Assembly (NCBI RefSeq): GCF_012650175.1
Contig: NZ_JAAILI010000005.1
Coordinates: 43,835 to 107,834 of the forward strand
Reading direction: 5' to 3'
Source: Sphingomonas sp. S2M10
GTDB lineage: Bacteria > Pseudomonadota > Alphaproteobacteria > Sphingomonadales > Sphingomonadaceae
Length of the DNA stretch: 64,000 bases
The translations under genes were made by a program, and so were the position numbers. Shown in pieces: positions 16,294 to 24,318 of the stretch (position 1 is its first letter; each line of letters begins with the position of its first letter). Under the pieces are notes generated by a model. The model was not told the DNA's origin, did not search any database, and saw nothing but the letters and a program-made list of their open reading frames with translations.

Positions 16294-18251
16294 AGGGAAA
16301 CCTCGTCCGACATCTGGTTGGTCAGGCTCTCCGGCGCGGCGTTGATCTCGCCGACAATGTCGAGCGGCACGGCCGGGTTGAGCTCGTTGAAACTGATCAC
16401 CGGCACCTCGAAAAGGTCGCCCGCGATCAGCAGGCGGAGCGGGCGGCGGAGATCCTGCGCGGTGAGGATCGCCCGGGCGCCGCTGCTGGCGACCTGGGTG
16501 GAGAGCAGCGCGATCAGCGCGCGCATCTGGTGCGGATTGATCGCGAGGCGCATCTGGCCGTCCACCGGCGTGACGGTCTGGCGGATCGTCTCCTCCAGAT
16601 CGGCGCCGACGATCAGCACGCGGAGGCGCCCGGCCTCGCAGAGCGGTGCGATGAGGTGGCGGCGCATCGCCACGCGCACCCGCTCGGCCATCGGCACGGC
16701 TTCGCGTTCGTACTGGCCGACCTCGCCGATCGCCTCGATCGCGTCGCGGAAGTTGCGCAGCGGCACGCTTTCCTCGGCGAGCAGGCGCAGCACTTCGCCG
16801 ATCCGGCCGGTGGGCACCGCGCGTACCGCCTCCTTGACGACCTCGGGATGCGTCTCGCCAAGCCGGTTGAGGTGATCGGTCACCTCCTGCAGGCCGAGGA
16901 ACAGGCCGAGATTGCGTTCGAGCAGCTGCGCGACACGCGCCGCCGCCACGTCCGGCAGTGCGCCGGCATCGGTCGCGCCGCCGCCTAGCGGGGCGTCATG
17001 GGCGCTGAGCATCCACTCGCCCTCATTGAGCCGCGCATCGGGGACGACGCGAAGGTCCGGAATGGCAATGCCGGTCCGCGCCTGGAGCGTGGCGGCTCCC
17101 TCGCGCAGCCGGTCCGCCAGCGTCGAAAAGGCGGGATGCTGCGGCGGCAGGCCGACGGCGAGCCGCAGAGGGTCGACCACCGGCAGCGCCTGCGCGGCGA
17201 TCAGCGTCTCGCCGGTGGCGACCGCCGTCTCGCTCGAGGCGAGCCCCAGCCGCGCCCGCATCCAGGCCCCGGAGGTAGGGTGGAGGAACGCCCCGCCCAG
17301 CAGCAGCGCGCTCGCCAGCGCGAAGAAGATCAGCGTCGGGAAGCCCGGCACCAGCCCGAGCAGCATCGCGAGACCACCGGCGATCATCAGCACATGCGGC
17401 TTGCCGGTGATCTGCCGCGCGATGGCGGGACCCAGGTCGCTGTCGCGCTCCTCGTCGGTGGTGCGCGTGACCAGCAGGCCCGCCGCCATCGCAGAGAACA
17501 GCGCCGGCACCTGCGCGACCAGCCCGTCGCCGATCGTCAGGATCGAGAAGGTCGTCGCCGCCTCGCCCGCGGACATGCCGTGGTAGAGCATCCCCACCGC
17601 CAGCCCGCCGAGCAGGTTGACCAGCACGATGATCACCGAGGCGATGGCATCGCCCTTCACGAACTTCATCGCACCGTCGAGGCTGCCGTGGAGCTTGCTC
17701 TCCATCTCCAGCGTGCGGCGCTTCTCGCGCGCCTCGTCCTTGGAGAGAATGCCCGAGCGCAGGTCGCTGTCGATCGACAGCTGCTTGCCCGGCATCGCAT
17801 CGAGGCTGAACCGCGCAGCGACTTCGGCGACGCGCTCGGCCCCCTTAGAGATGACGATGAACTGGACGATGGTGATGATCAGGAACACCACCAGCCCGAC
17901 CACGAGATTGCCGCCCGCCACCATCTGCCCGAACTGCTGGATGATCTCGCCGCCATCGACATGCGTCAGGATCATCCGCGTCGTCGAGATGCTGATCGCC
18001 AGCCGGAACAGCGTGGAGAGCAAGAGCACCGTCGGAAAGGTCGAGAAATCCAGCGGCTTGGTGACGTACATGCAGCTGAGCAGCAGCAGGATGCCCACCG
18101 TCATGTTGGTGGCGATGAACGCATCGAGCGCCAGCGGCGGCATCGGCACGATCATCAGCAGCACGACGGTGACGACGCTGCCGACCAGCAGCATGTCGGC
18201 CACGCGCAGGGGCATGCGGCGCAGGCCGCGCAGGATCAGGGCTGGGGCCAT
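16290..18251 (-). CDS. sctV: T3SS major export gate protein SctV
   Basis: This is a 653-aa FlhA/SctV-family protein. About seven to eight transmembrane helices lie in the first 320 residues. The FHIPEP-family signature ARFSLDAMPGKQ is at residues 146-157. A large cytoplasmic domain (about 340-653) forms the nonameric ring that binds substrate-chaperone complexes. The length is slightly short for the family. It starts 2 bases after the lytic transglycosylase stop, so it is the second gene of the operon, and overlaps sctC by 4 bases. Confidence 0.95.
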   Translation of the reverse strand: MAPALILRGLRRMPLRVADMLLVGSVVTVVLLMIVPMPPLALDAFIATNMTVGILLLLSCMYVTKPLDFSTFPTVLLLSTLFRLAISISTTRMILTHVDGGEIIQQFGQMVAGGNLVVGLVVFLIITIVQFIVISKGAERVAEVAARFSLDAMPGKQLSIDSDLRSGILSKDEAREKRRTLEMESKLHGSLDGAMKFVKGDAIASVIIVLVNLLGGLAVGMLYHGMSAGEAATTFSILTIGDGLVAQVPALFSAMAAGLLVTRTTDEERDSDLGPAIARQITGKPHVLMIAGGLAMLLGLVPGFPTLIFFALASALLLGGAFLHPTSGAWMRARLGLASSETAVATGETLIAAQALPVVDPLRLAVGLPPQHPAFSTLADRLREGAATLQARTGIAIPDLRVVPDARLNEGEWMLSAHDAPLGGGATDAGALPDVAAARVAQLLERNLGLFLGLQEVTDHLNRLGETHPEVVKEAVRAVPTGRIGEVLRLLAEESVPLRNFRDAIEAIGEVGQYEREAVPMAERVRVAMRRHLIAPLCEAGRLRVLIVGADLEETIRQTVTPVDGQMRLAINPHQMRALIALLSTQVASSGARAILTAQDLRRPLRLLIAGDLFEVPVISFNELNPAVPLDIVGEINAAPESLTNQMSDEVSL

Positions 18252-18253
18252 GG

Positions 18254-19096
18254 TCAGCGGCTCCGCGCGGCCTGTTCGGCGAGCAGCCGGCTGTACCGGC
18301 CCATCACGCCGGCGACATAGGACTGGGTCTCGCGGTACGGCGGGATGCGATTCCCGTAGCGCCGTACCGCGCCCTCGCCGGCGTTATAGGCGGCGAGCGT
18401 CAGGTTAAAATCGTTGAACCGGCCATGGAGCTGGCGGAGCAGCCGCGCCCCGCCATCGACATTGGCCTCGGCATTGGACGCCGACACGTTGAGCATCCGC
18501 GCCGTGCCCGGCATCAGCTGCATCAGGCCATGCGCGCCGACCGGGCTGCGGGCATCGGCACGATAGCGCGATTCCTGGTCGATCACCGCGTGCAGCAGCA
18601 GCGGATCCACCCGGCGTCGCGCCGCGACCCGCTGGATCATCGCGTCATAGCGCGTGGCATAGGAGACCGGCCGCATCGCCAGGATCGCTTCGTCCGACGC
18701 GACCGCTGCGGTGACCGATCGGGGCTCCTGGCGCACCGGCGCGATCGCGGCGACGCGTAGCGTGGTAGCCGCCGCCGGTTCGGCTTGATGTCGTTTCTTG
18801 CCGGACACCAGCTGGAACGATGCGGCGCGGTCGTCCGAGGAACCTTCCTCGGCCTCCGGCGATATTCGCACATCCTTCGGCATTTCGGCCGGGGTGCCCG
18901 GAGCGACGACGATGTTGCTGCACCCCTGGAGGGACTGGATCCCCGCCAACGACGCCGCATCCGCCACCCGCAACGTGGCGGTCAGCGCACAGGGCGGCGG
19001 CGGCGGGGTCTTGTCCCGCGACCATGCCGCCTGCGGAATAATAAGCGCCGCTCCGCACAGGGACAGCGATGTTACGCGAAGAACTACTCTACTCAT
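18254..19096 (-). CDS. Lytic transglycosylase, first gene of the sct operon
   Basis: This is a 280-aa SLT-family (family 1) peptidoglycan lytic transglycosylase. A signal peptide (cleavage about residue 26, AAWS/RDK) and a low-complexity region (about 30-140) precede the SLT domain (about 150-270). The likely catalytic Glu175 is in HAVIDQESRY; GAHGLMQLMPGTA and LTLAAYNAGEGAV are family motifs. It probably opens the cell wall for injectisome assembly. I chose the ATG at 19096 because GGGGAG lies 7 bases upstream; an upstream extension to 19156 lacks this. The regulon box is about 150 bases upstream. Confidence 0.9.
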   Translation of the reverse strand: MSRVVLRVTSLSLCGAALIIPQAAWSRDKTPPPPPCALTATLRVADAASLAGIQSLQGCSNIVVAPGTPAEMPKDVRISPEAEEGSSDDRAASFQLVSGKKRHQAEPAAATTLRVAAIAPVRQEPRSVTAAVASDEAILAMRPVSYATRYDAMIQRVAARRRVDPLLLHAVIDQESRYRADARSPVGAHGLMQLMPGTARMLNVSASNAEANVDGGARLLRQLHGRFNDFNLTLAAYNAGEGAVRRYGNRIPPYRETQSYVAGVMGRYSRLLAEQAARSR

Positions 19097-19571
19097 TGCA
19101 TCGCTCCCCAGCCGATGGCGCTCCTGGCCAACAGTTGTTTCAGCACGATGCCCCACAATTCCCGGCCTGCTCGTCCGGGAACACCTATAGGCTGTCGCGA
19201 TTTTCTTACATTTTCAAGTCGATATTCAGAAATATTTCACCATGTTACCGGTAGACGAATCGTTCTTTATCAACGATAAGCTGCGGAACCTTTTTCAATA
19301 TGGCTCATGCTTACATGCATGTCAGCACGGTTGAGCGCCGCGCCTGAACAGCTGGTCGCGCCCCGAATCAAATGAAATGACGTTTTTTCAATGGCTTAAC
19401 GAGATCATTCAGACAGCGGCACGAATATTGCCTGTTGCGTCTGGGAACCGGTTACAGGATTTTACGTAGGTTGCTGCCCCGCCCCACGGGCAGACAATGG
19501 GTAGACCTGCTTGACCTATCGGACGTCCCCGCAACTTTATTGCGACCGTCCGGTAGCAAGAGTTCATCTTC
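19097..19571. other. Divergent promoter region between the two sct operons
   Basis: No gene was seen in these 475 bases. The region is clearly AT-richer than its surroundings (notably 19190-19330 and 19370-19430). It separates the transglycosylase-sctV operon from the sctU operon, so both operons' promoters must lie here. It contains one diverged regulon box (19247-19267). Two similar words, TTTTTCAATATGGCT near 19287 and TTTTTTCAATGGCTTA near 19383, recur about 96 bases apart. Confidence 0.6.
19247..19267 (-). promoter_or_regulatory. T3SS regulon box, diverged copy 5
   Basis: On the minus strand this reads GAACGATTCGTCTACCGG. The core ACGATTCGT is the reverse complement of the core in copies 1 and 2, and the following CTA.CG matches the flank of copy 1 (CTAGCG). 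It points toward the transglycosylase-sctV operon, whose start is about 150 bases downstream. This is weaker than the other copies because the leading CTAA is replaced. Confidence 0.5.
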
Positions 19572-20729
19572 ATGGGCCAAGGCAAGGACAGCGCCGACAA
19601 GAGCGAGCTTCCGACGCCGAAGCGGCTGCAAGACGCGCGCAAGAAGGGTGACGTCGCCAAGTCGAAGGATTTGGCCACAGGTCTTCTCACGCTTGCCTGG
19701 TTGCTGCTGTTCGTCGGGGTCTCGGGCTATGCCGCGAGCGAGCTCGCGCGCCTCGCCACCGATGTGGTGGCGCAGGCGGCGACCGGTTCGTTCGAACAGA
19801 CCGCCCCGGCGATCGGCTGGGACGCGGCCTGGACGCTGCTGCGCCTCACCTTCGCCACGCTGGTCCCCGTCGCGCTGATCGGCACGCTTGCCGAATTCCT
19901 TCAGGTTGGGCCGATGATGACGACCGAGAAGATGAAGTTCGGTCTGGAGAAGCTGAACCCGATCGAGGGCCTCAAGCGGATGTTCGGCAAGGACGGCCTG
20001 TTCGAGCTCGCCAAGACGCTGATCAAGGCCGGGCTGATCTGCGCGATCGGTTATCTCGTCTACCAGAGCGCGCTGTCCAGTTCGGGCCAGCTCATTCGAC
20101 TCGCCGCAACCTCGCCCATCGACGAATCGCGCGAAGGCGCCGCGCTGAGCACGATCGGGCTCACCTATTCGCTGACGCTGCAGATGCTGGCGATGGTCGT
20201 CGAGGTGTTCCTGTTCGTCGCCGTCGCCGACCGGATCTATGCGAAGCACAGCTTCATCAAGAAGATGAAGATGAGCCGCCGCGACATCAAGCAGGAGCAC
20301 AAGGAAAGCGAAGGCGATCCGCAGGTCCGCGCGCTCCGCCGCGACATGCACCAGGAATGGGCCAACCAGAACAATCTCGGCGCCACGCGCGGCGCCGCCG
20401 CGTTGCTGGTGAACCCCACCCATATCGCCATCGCGCTCAACTATGACGAGGCGACGTGCCCGGTGCCGGTGATCGCCGCCAAGGGCATGGGCGAGCTCGC
20501 CGCCGCGATGCGCGCCGAGGCCGAGGAAGCCCGCGTGCCGATCGTCCGCAACGTCGCCGCCGCCCGCACCCTGTGGGCGCGCGGCGAGATCGGCGAGATC
20601 GTCCCCGAGGACATGTTCGATGCGATCGCCGCTGTGATCCTCTGGGCCGCCAAGGCCAGGAGCGGCGACGGCCCGATGCAGCACGACATGGATACCGCCG
20701 CCCCGCGCCTCGCCGCGCGCCCACGCTGA
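19572..20729 (+). CDS. sctU: T3SS export switch protein SctU
   Basis: This is a 385-aa FlhB/SctU-family protein. The N-terminal signature GQGKDSADKSELPTPKRLQD precedes four transmembrane helices (about residues 35-220) and a cytoplasmic domain with the autocleavage motif NPTH at 281-284 (LVNPTHIAIALNY). Self-cleavage between Asn and Pro changes substrate specificity. The C-terminus is slightly longer than usual. It is the first gene of the plus-strand operon. The start is clear by homology, although the ribosome-binding site is weak. Confidence 0.95.
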   Translation: MGQGKDSADKSELPTPKRLQDARKKGDVAKSKDLATGLLTLAWLLLFVGVSGYAASELARLATDVVAQAATGSFEQTAPAIGWDAAWTLLRLTFATLVPVALIGTLAEFLQVGPMMTTEKMKFGLEKLNPIEGLKRMFGKDGLFELAKTLIKAGLICAIGYLVYQSALSSSGQLIRLAATSPIDESREGAALSTIGLTYSLTLQMLAMVVEVFLFVAVADRIYAKHSFIKKMKMSRRDIKQEHKESEGDPQVRALRRDMHQEWANQNNLGATRGAAALLVNPTHIAIALNYDEATCPVPVIAAKGMGELAAAMRAEAEEARVPIVRNVAAARTLWARGEIGEIVPEDMFDAIAAVILWAAKARSGDGPMQHDMDTAAPRLAARPR

Positions 20730-20753
20730 CACAACCGGAGAACCAATCGCATC

Positions 20754-21074
20754 ATGGGAATCGGAGCCGTCCTATCCTCGATCCTCGCCATCGTGCTGGC
20801 GCTTGCCCTGGTATTGGGCATGGCCTGGGGGGTGATCTGGTTGCTGAAGAAGCTGCAGGATCGCCAGCTCGGCGTCGCTGCCAATGGCGAGGGCGACACG
20901 CCGATCCGCTTTCTCCGCTCGATGCCGCTCGGCCAGCGCGAGCGCGTGGTGCTGCTCGAGGCCCGCGGCGAGACGATGCTGGTCGGCGTCACCGCCGGAT
21001 CGGTGACTCTGCTCGCCCGCTGGCCCGAGGGGCAGACGCCGGCCAAGCCGGTTGCGGCGCCGGTGCGCTTCTGA
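20754..21074 (+). CDS. FliO-like export apparatus membrane protein
   Basis: This is a 106-aa protein with one N-terminal transmembrane helix (about residues 5-32) followed by a small cytoplasmic domain. The domain contains LGQRERVVLLEARGETMLVG and VTAGSVTLLARW, the FliO-family pattern. In flagella FliO is a chaperone for assembly of the FliP (SctR) ring. Injectisome operons normally lack a FliO gene. Here it lies between sctU and sctQ, and its stop overlaps the sctQ start (TGATG). Confidence 0.8.
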   Translation: MGIGAVLSSILAIVLALALVLGMAWGVIWLLKKLQDRQLGVAANGEGDTPIRFLRSMPLGQRERVVLLEARGETMLVGVTAGSVTLLARWPEGQTPAKPVAAPVRF

Positions 21075-21991
21075 TGGCGACCATGCTCCGCCTCGATGCG
21101 CTCGACCTGCCGCGGGTCGATCCGGCGCGCGACGCCCTGGCCGGCGCGGTCGCGCGACTGCTCGAACATGCCGGATTCGCGGTCGAGATCGTCGCGGCGC
21201 CGCCGCGGGGCAGCTGGTTCCGCTGCGCCGACGGCACCCAGTTCCGCCCAGGCGGGCCGACGCTCCATCCCGAACGGATCGTGGAAGCCGCCGCCGCGCT
21301 GGACGATGCCGAGCCGATGCTGCTCGCGCTGGAACAGGTCCTCGGGCTGCAGCTCGAACCCGAGGATCTGGGCAGCGCATCGGACGATGCCGCCCTCCAT
21401 TTGGCCCTCCGCCGCGAAGGCCTGGATGTCGCGTTGCTGCTCCCTTGCGACCATCCGCACGCAGCCAACTGGCGCGCCGAGGCGGACGCCCTCACCCCGT
21501 TCGCCGAGCGTCTGCCGGTGCTCGCCCACCTGCTGGTGCAAGGCCCCCGGCTCGGCATCGCCGAAGCGGGCGACCTCGCCTCCGGCGATCTGGTCCTGAT
21601 CGGCGCCCGTCCTCGCACAACGCTCGAAGCCCCGCATTTCCGCCAAGCCGGTCAGTTCGACCTCGCCGCCGGCAGTTTCACCCCGCATCCCGATGGAGCG
21701 CCCATGGAATCCAGCGACGCTGCCCCCTCCCCCCGCGATTTCGCCGTGCCCCTCACCCTCCGCCTGCCGGAGCAGCGGGTGAGCGCAGCCGCGCTCGCCG
21801 AACTGCGCCCGGGCGTGGCGCTGCCGCTCGGCCACGTATCCGAAGGCATGGCGGTGGAGCTGCTCGTTGCGGGCAGCCCGCTCGCGCGCGGCGAGCTGGT
21901 CCAGCTCGGCGATCGCTTCGCGGTACTGATCGAATCGCGTGTCGACCTCGTCGAAGGCACGGTCCAGCAGCCCGTGGAGGTGGACGCGTGA
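21074..21991 (+). CDS. sctQ: T3SS sorting platform (C-ring) protein SctQ
   Basis: This is a 305-aa SctQ/FliN-Y-like protein. The C-terminal SpoA/FliN domain (about residues 215-300) has LTLRLPEQRVSAAALAELRP and VELLVAGSPLARGELVQLGD, the usual SpoA pattern. The N-terminal two thirds are the divergent SctQ-specific region (with a possible first SpoA fold near 130-205). SctQ forms the cytoplasmic pods that sort substrates. The start overlaps the FliO-like stop by one base and the stop overlaps the sctR GTG start as GTGA. Confidence 0.85.
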   Translation: MATMLRLDALDLPRVDPARDALAGAVARLLEHAGFAVEIVAAPPRGSWFRCADGTQFRPGGPTLHPERIVEAAAALDDAEPMLLALEQVLGLQLEPEDLGSASDDAALHLALRREGLDVALLLPCDHPHAANWRAEADALTPFAERLPVLAHLLVQGPRLGIAEAGDLASGDLVLIGARPRTTLEAPHFRQAGQFDLAAGSFTPHPDGAPMESSDAAPSPRDFAVPLTLRLPEQRVSAAALAELRPGVALPLGHVSEGMAVELLVAGSPLARGELVQLGDRFAVLIESRVDLVEGTVQQPVEVDA

Positions 21992-22686
21992 ACCTCGCCC
22001 AGTTCACCCCCGGATCGGCGCTGATCACGGTCGTCCTGATCGCGCTCGCCCCGTTCTTCGCCGTCATGGTGACCAGCTTCACCAAGATCGCCGTGGTGCT
22101 GAGCCTGGTCCGCAATGCCCTCGGCCTGCAGCAGGTGCCGCCCAATCTGGTGCTCAATGGCCTGGCGCTGATCCTCACCGTGTTCGTGATGTACCCGACG
22201 CTCGAGAAGATGCAGGTCGCCGCCGCCGTCCAGGGCCCGGCCACCCCCACCATGCCCGGCGATCCGCCCGCACAGGCCGAGAACCCGATCGAGAGCACCG
22301 GCGACATCTTCGCCACTGCCGACCGCGCCAAGGAGCCGCTGCGCGAGTTTCTCGTCAAGCACAGCGATCCGCGCGAGCGCGCCTTCTTCCTGCGCACCCA
22401 GCAACGCATCGGCGATCCGGCCAAGGTCAGCACCCTGCGCGATACCGATTTCGTGATCGTCATCCCCGCCTTTGTGGTGAAGGAGCTCAAGCTCGCCTTC
22501 CAGATCGGCTTTCTGATCTTCCTGCCCTTCCTCGTCATCGACATGGTGATCGCCAACATCCTGCTGGCGATGGGCATGATGATGCTGTCCCCGGTCACCA
22601 TCTCGCTGCCGTTCAAGATCCTGCTGTTCGTGCTGGTCGACGGCTGGGTGAAGCTGAGCCACGGGCTGGTGCTGTCCTATGCGTAG
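21988..22686 (+). CDS. sctR: T3SS export apparatus protein SctR
   Basis: This is a 232-aa FliP/SctR-family protein starting at a GTG that overlaps the sctQ stop. Family signatures are visible: FFAVMVTSFTKIAVVLSLVR near the N-terminus and GFLIFLPFLVIDMVIANIL near residues 170-190. There are four hydrophobic segments with a variable loop (about 80-125). SctR forms the pentameric core of the export gate with SctS and SctT. Confidence 0.95.
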   Translation: MNLAQFTPGSALITVVLIALAPFFAVMVTSFTKIAVVLSLVRNALGLQQVPPNLVLNGLALILTVFVMYPTLEKMQVAAAVQGPATPTMPGDPPAQAENPIESTGDIFATADRAKEPLREFLVKHSDPRERAFFLRTQQRIGDPAKVSTLRDTDFVIVIPAFVVKELKLAFQIGFLIFLPFLVIDMVIANILLAMGMMMLSPVTISLPFKILLFVLVDGWVKLSHGLVLSYA

Positions 22687-22698
22687 CGGGGTACACGC

Positions 22699-22965
22699 AT
22701 GAGCGACGACCTGGTCGCTGTCACCACGCAGGGGCTGTGGCTGGTGCTGCTGCTCTCGGCGCCACCGATCATCGCGGCGTCGGTGGTGGGGCTGCTCGTC
22801 GCGATCGTGCAGGCGGCGACCCAGCTGCAGGAACAGACGCTGCAATATACGCTGAAGTTCTTCGCGATCGTGATCAGCATCTTCGTCACCGCCAGCCTGA
22901 TGGCGGGCACGTTGTACAGCTATGCCGATTCGATCTTCTCCGGCCTCGCGGCGGTGGGGCGGTGA
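22699..22965 (+). CDS. sctS: T3SS export apparatus protein SctS
   Basis: This is an 88-aa FliQ/SctS-family protein with two transmembrane helices (about residues 13-38 and 50-75). The conserved central block AIVQAATQLQEQTLQYTLKF is clear. It forms part of the SctRST gate. The stop overlaps the GTG start of sctT as GTGA. Confidence 0.95.
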   Translation: MSDDLVAVTTQGLWLVLLLSAPPIIAASVVGLLVAIVQAATQLQEQTLQYTLKFFAIVISIFVTASLMAGTLYSYADSIFSGLAAVGR

Positions 22966-23789
22966 TCGAGGCGGTGCCCCCCGGCGTCGGCGCGCCGCTG
23001 TTCGCGGCGATGCCCTGGCTCGACCAGCTGCTGGTGGTCGCGGTCGCCTCGGCGCGCTTCGCCTTTGCCTTCGTGTTCGTGCCGGTCTTTTCGCGCGAGG
23101 TGATGCCGGGGACGGTGCGCAACAGCATCATCGTCACCTTCGGGCTGGTCGCGCTGCAGATGCAGCCGGACTTCCACCCGAACGATCTCTCCGCGATGGG
23201 CTGGCTCAAGATGCTGCTCAAGGAAGCCGCCGCCGGCGGGGCGATCGGCTTCTTCTTCGGCACGGTGCTGTGGGCGCTGGGCGCGGCGGGCGAGATCATC
23301 GACACCAAGGTGGGCGCGACGATCGGCCAGCTGGTCGACCCCTTGAGCGGCAACACCAGCTCGCTTACCGGCATCCTGCTCAGCCGCTTCGCCGAGGTGG
23401 TGTTCGTCACTGCCGGCGGGCTCACCCTGCTCGTCGGCACGGTGATGGGCAGCTACCTGATCTGGCCGCTCGGCCCCGGCGGGCTGCAGCTCGATGCGCG
23501 TGCGCTGATGTTCTTCGAGGGCGAATTCGGGCGGCTGTTCGCCCTCGCCTTCCTGTTCGCCGCACCCGTTCTGACCGTGCTCTACGTGATCGATCTGGCG
23601 ATGGGGTTCCTCAACCGCTTCGCCCAGTCGTTCAACGTCTTCTCGATGGCGATGCCGATCAAGGCCGCCGCCGCCACCTTCGTCGTCATTCTCACGCTCC
23701 CGCTGCTCGCCCAGGCGATTCTCGCCGATCTCGGCACGCGCGAGGAAATTGCGGGCGGCGTCCTCCAGCGAACGGCCAAGCCCCGATGA
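22962..23789 (+). CDS. sctT: T3SS export apparatus protein SctT
   Basis: This is a 275-aa FliR/SctT-family protein with about six hydrophobic helices, starting at a GTG. Family blocks are present: FVPVFSREVMPGTVRN, GEIIDTKVGATIGQLVDPLS and FVVILTLPLLAQ. It completes the SctRST gate encoded by three coupled genes. Its stop overlaps the ATG of the LuxR-type regulator as ATGA. Confidence 0.95.
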   Translation: MIEAVPPGVGAPLFAAMPWLDQLLVVAVASARFAFAFVFVPVFSREVMPGTVRNSIIVTFGLVALQMQPDFHPNDLSAMGWLKMLLKEAAAGGAIGFFFGTVLWALGAAGEIIDTKVGATIGQLVDPLSGNTSSLTGILLSRFAEVVFVTAGGLTLLVGTVMGSYLIWPLGPGGLQLDARALMFFEGEFGRLFALAFLFAAPVLTVLYVIDLAMGFLNRFAQSFNVFSMAMPIKAAAATFVVILTLPLLAQAILADLGTREEIAGGVLQRTAKPR

Positions 23790-24166
23790 CCAGCGCCACC
23801 GCCCTCCGCGCGCCCGCGCCGCCGCAAAGCGATGCCGAGCAGCTCGCCCAGCTGATCGCCGAGCTGCGCGCCGCCGAAGAACGCCGTGGTGCCGCCACGC
23901 GCGAGATCCGCATCGGTGAGTGTACCGTGCCCGGCTGGCGGGTGCCGCTGCTCCACCTGGCGGGGCTGCAGACGCTCACCCGCAACGAGGCGGCGGTGCT
24001 CCGCTTCCTCGGCTGGGGCCGCGCGAACGGCGATATCGGCACGCTGCTCAACATGACCGAGAACACCGTGCGCACGCACATGAACAACGCGATCCGCAAG
24101 CTCGATCTCGACGGCGTTCGCGAACTCAACAGCCTGGCAGGACTGCTCTTCCTGCCGCTCGAATGA
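23786..24166 (+). CDS. LuxR-type helix-turn-helix regulator at the end of the sct operon
   Basis: This is a 126-aa protein. The C-terminal part (about residues 62-115) is a LuxR/GerE-type DNA-binding domain: LTRNEAAVLRFLGWG, then a helix pair ending in TENTVRTHMNNAIRKL. The N-terminal 60 residues are helical and have no receiver or autoinducer-binding domain. The ATG overlaps the sctT stop, so it is made with the export apparatus. It is the natural candidate to bind the repeated regulon box, two copies of which lie 11 bases after its stop. The target assignment is inference. Confidence 0.8.
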   Translation: MTSATALRAPAPPQSDAEQLAQLIAELRAAEERRGAATREIRIGECTVPGWRVPLLHLAGLQTLTRNEAAVLRFLGWGRANGDIGTLLNMTENTVRTHMNNAIRKLDLDGVRELNSLAGLLFLPLE

Positions 24167-24176
24167 CCGCGCCCCT

Positions 24177-24211
24177 CCACGATTCGTTGAGCCCGGCTAA
24201 ACGAATCGTGG
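24177..24211. promoter_or_regulatory. T3SS regulon box, copy 4, in a 35-bp near-perfect inverted repeat
   Basis: The arms are CCACGATTCGTT (24177-24188) and AACGAATCGTGG (24200-24211). The inner GAGCC/GGCTA also pairs except for one mismatch. The right arm contains the box CTAAACGAATCGT (24197-24209) followed by GGAGCGCGCG, as at copy 3. The repeat starts 11 bases after the regulator stop and lies 108 bases before the ATG of the 211-aa needle paralogue. It lacks a T-tract, so a two-site operator fits better than an intrinsic terminator. Confidence 0.7.
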
Positions 24212-24318
24212 AGCGCGCGGGCGGCCGATCCGGGGCAGTTTGCTCTCGTACCGGCGACACGGTGTCGTCGGCCTGGCTCCCGCGGGGAGCGCGATATCTG
24301 GATGGAAAGGAACGATCC

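Noticed and set aside
14002..16875. 957-codon open frame on the plus strand
   Set aside because: It lies opposite sctC, sctD and sctV, which have clear homology. Its translation is Arg/Pro/Ala-rich with no domain, as expected for a shadow frame in high-GC DNA.
8384..24166. Interpretation of the export genes as a flagellar cluster because of the FliO-like gene
   Set aside because: A secretin, an SctJ-type lipoprotein, an FHA-domain SctD and an HrpB2-type rod are present, and there is no flagellin, hook, basal-body rod or motor gene.
24177..24211. Inverted repeat after the regulator as an intrinsic terminator
   Set aside because: There is no T-tract, and the arms are copies of the regulon box found singly elsewhere. 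An operator is the simpler reading, although some termination cannot be excluded.
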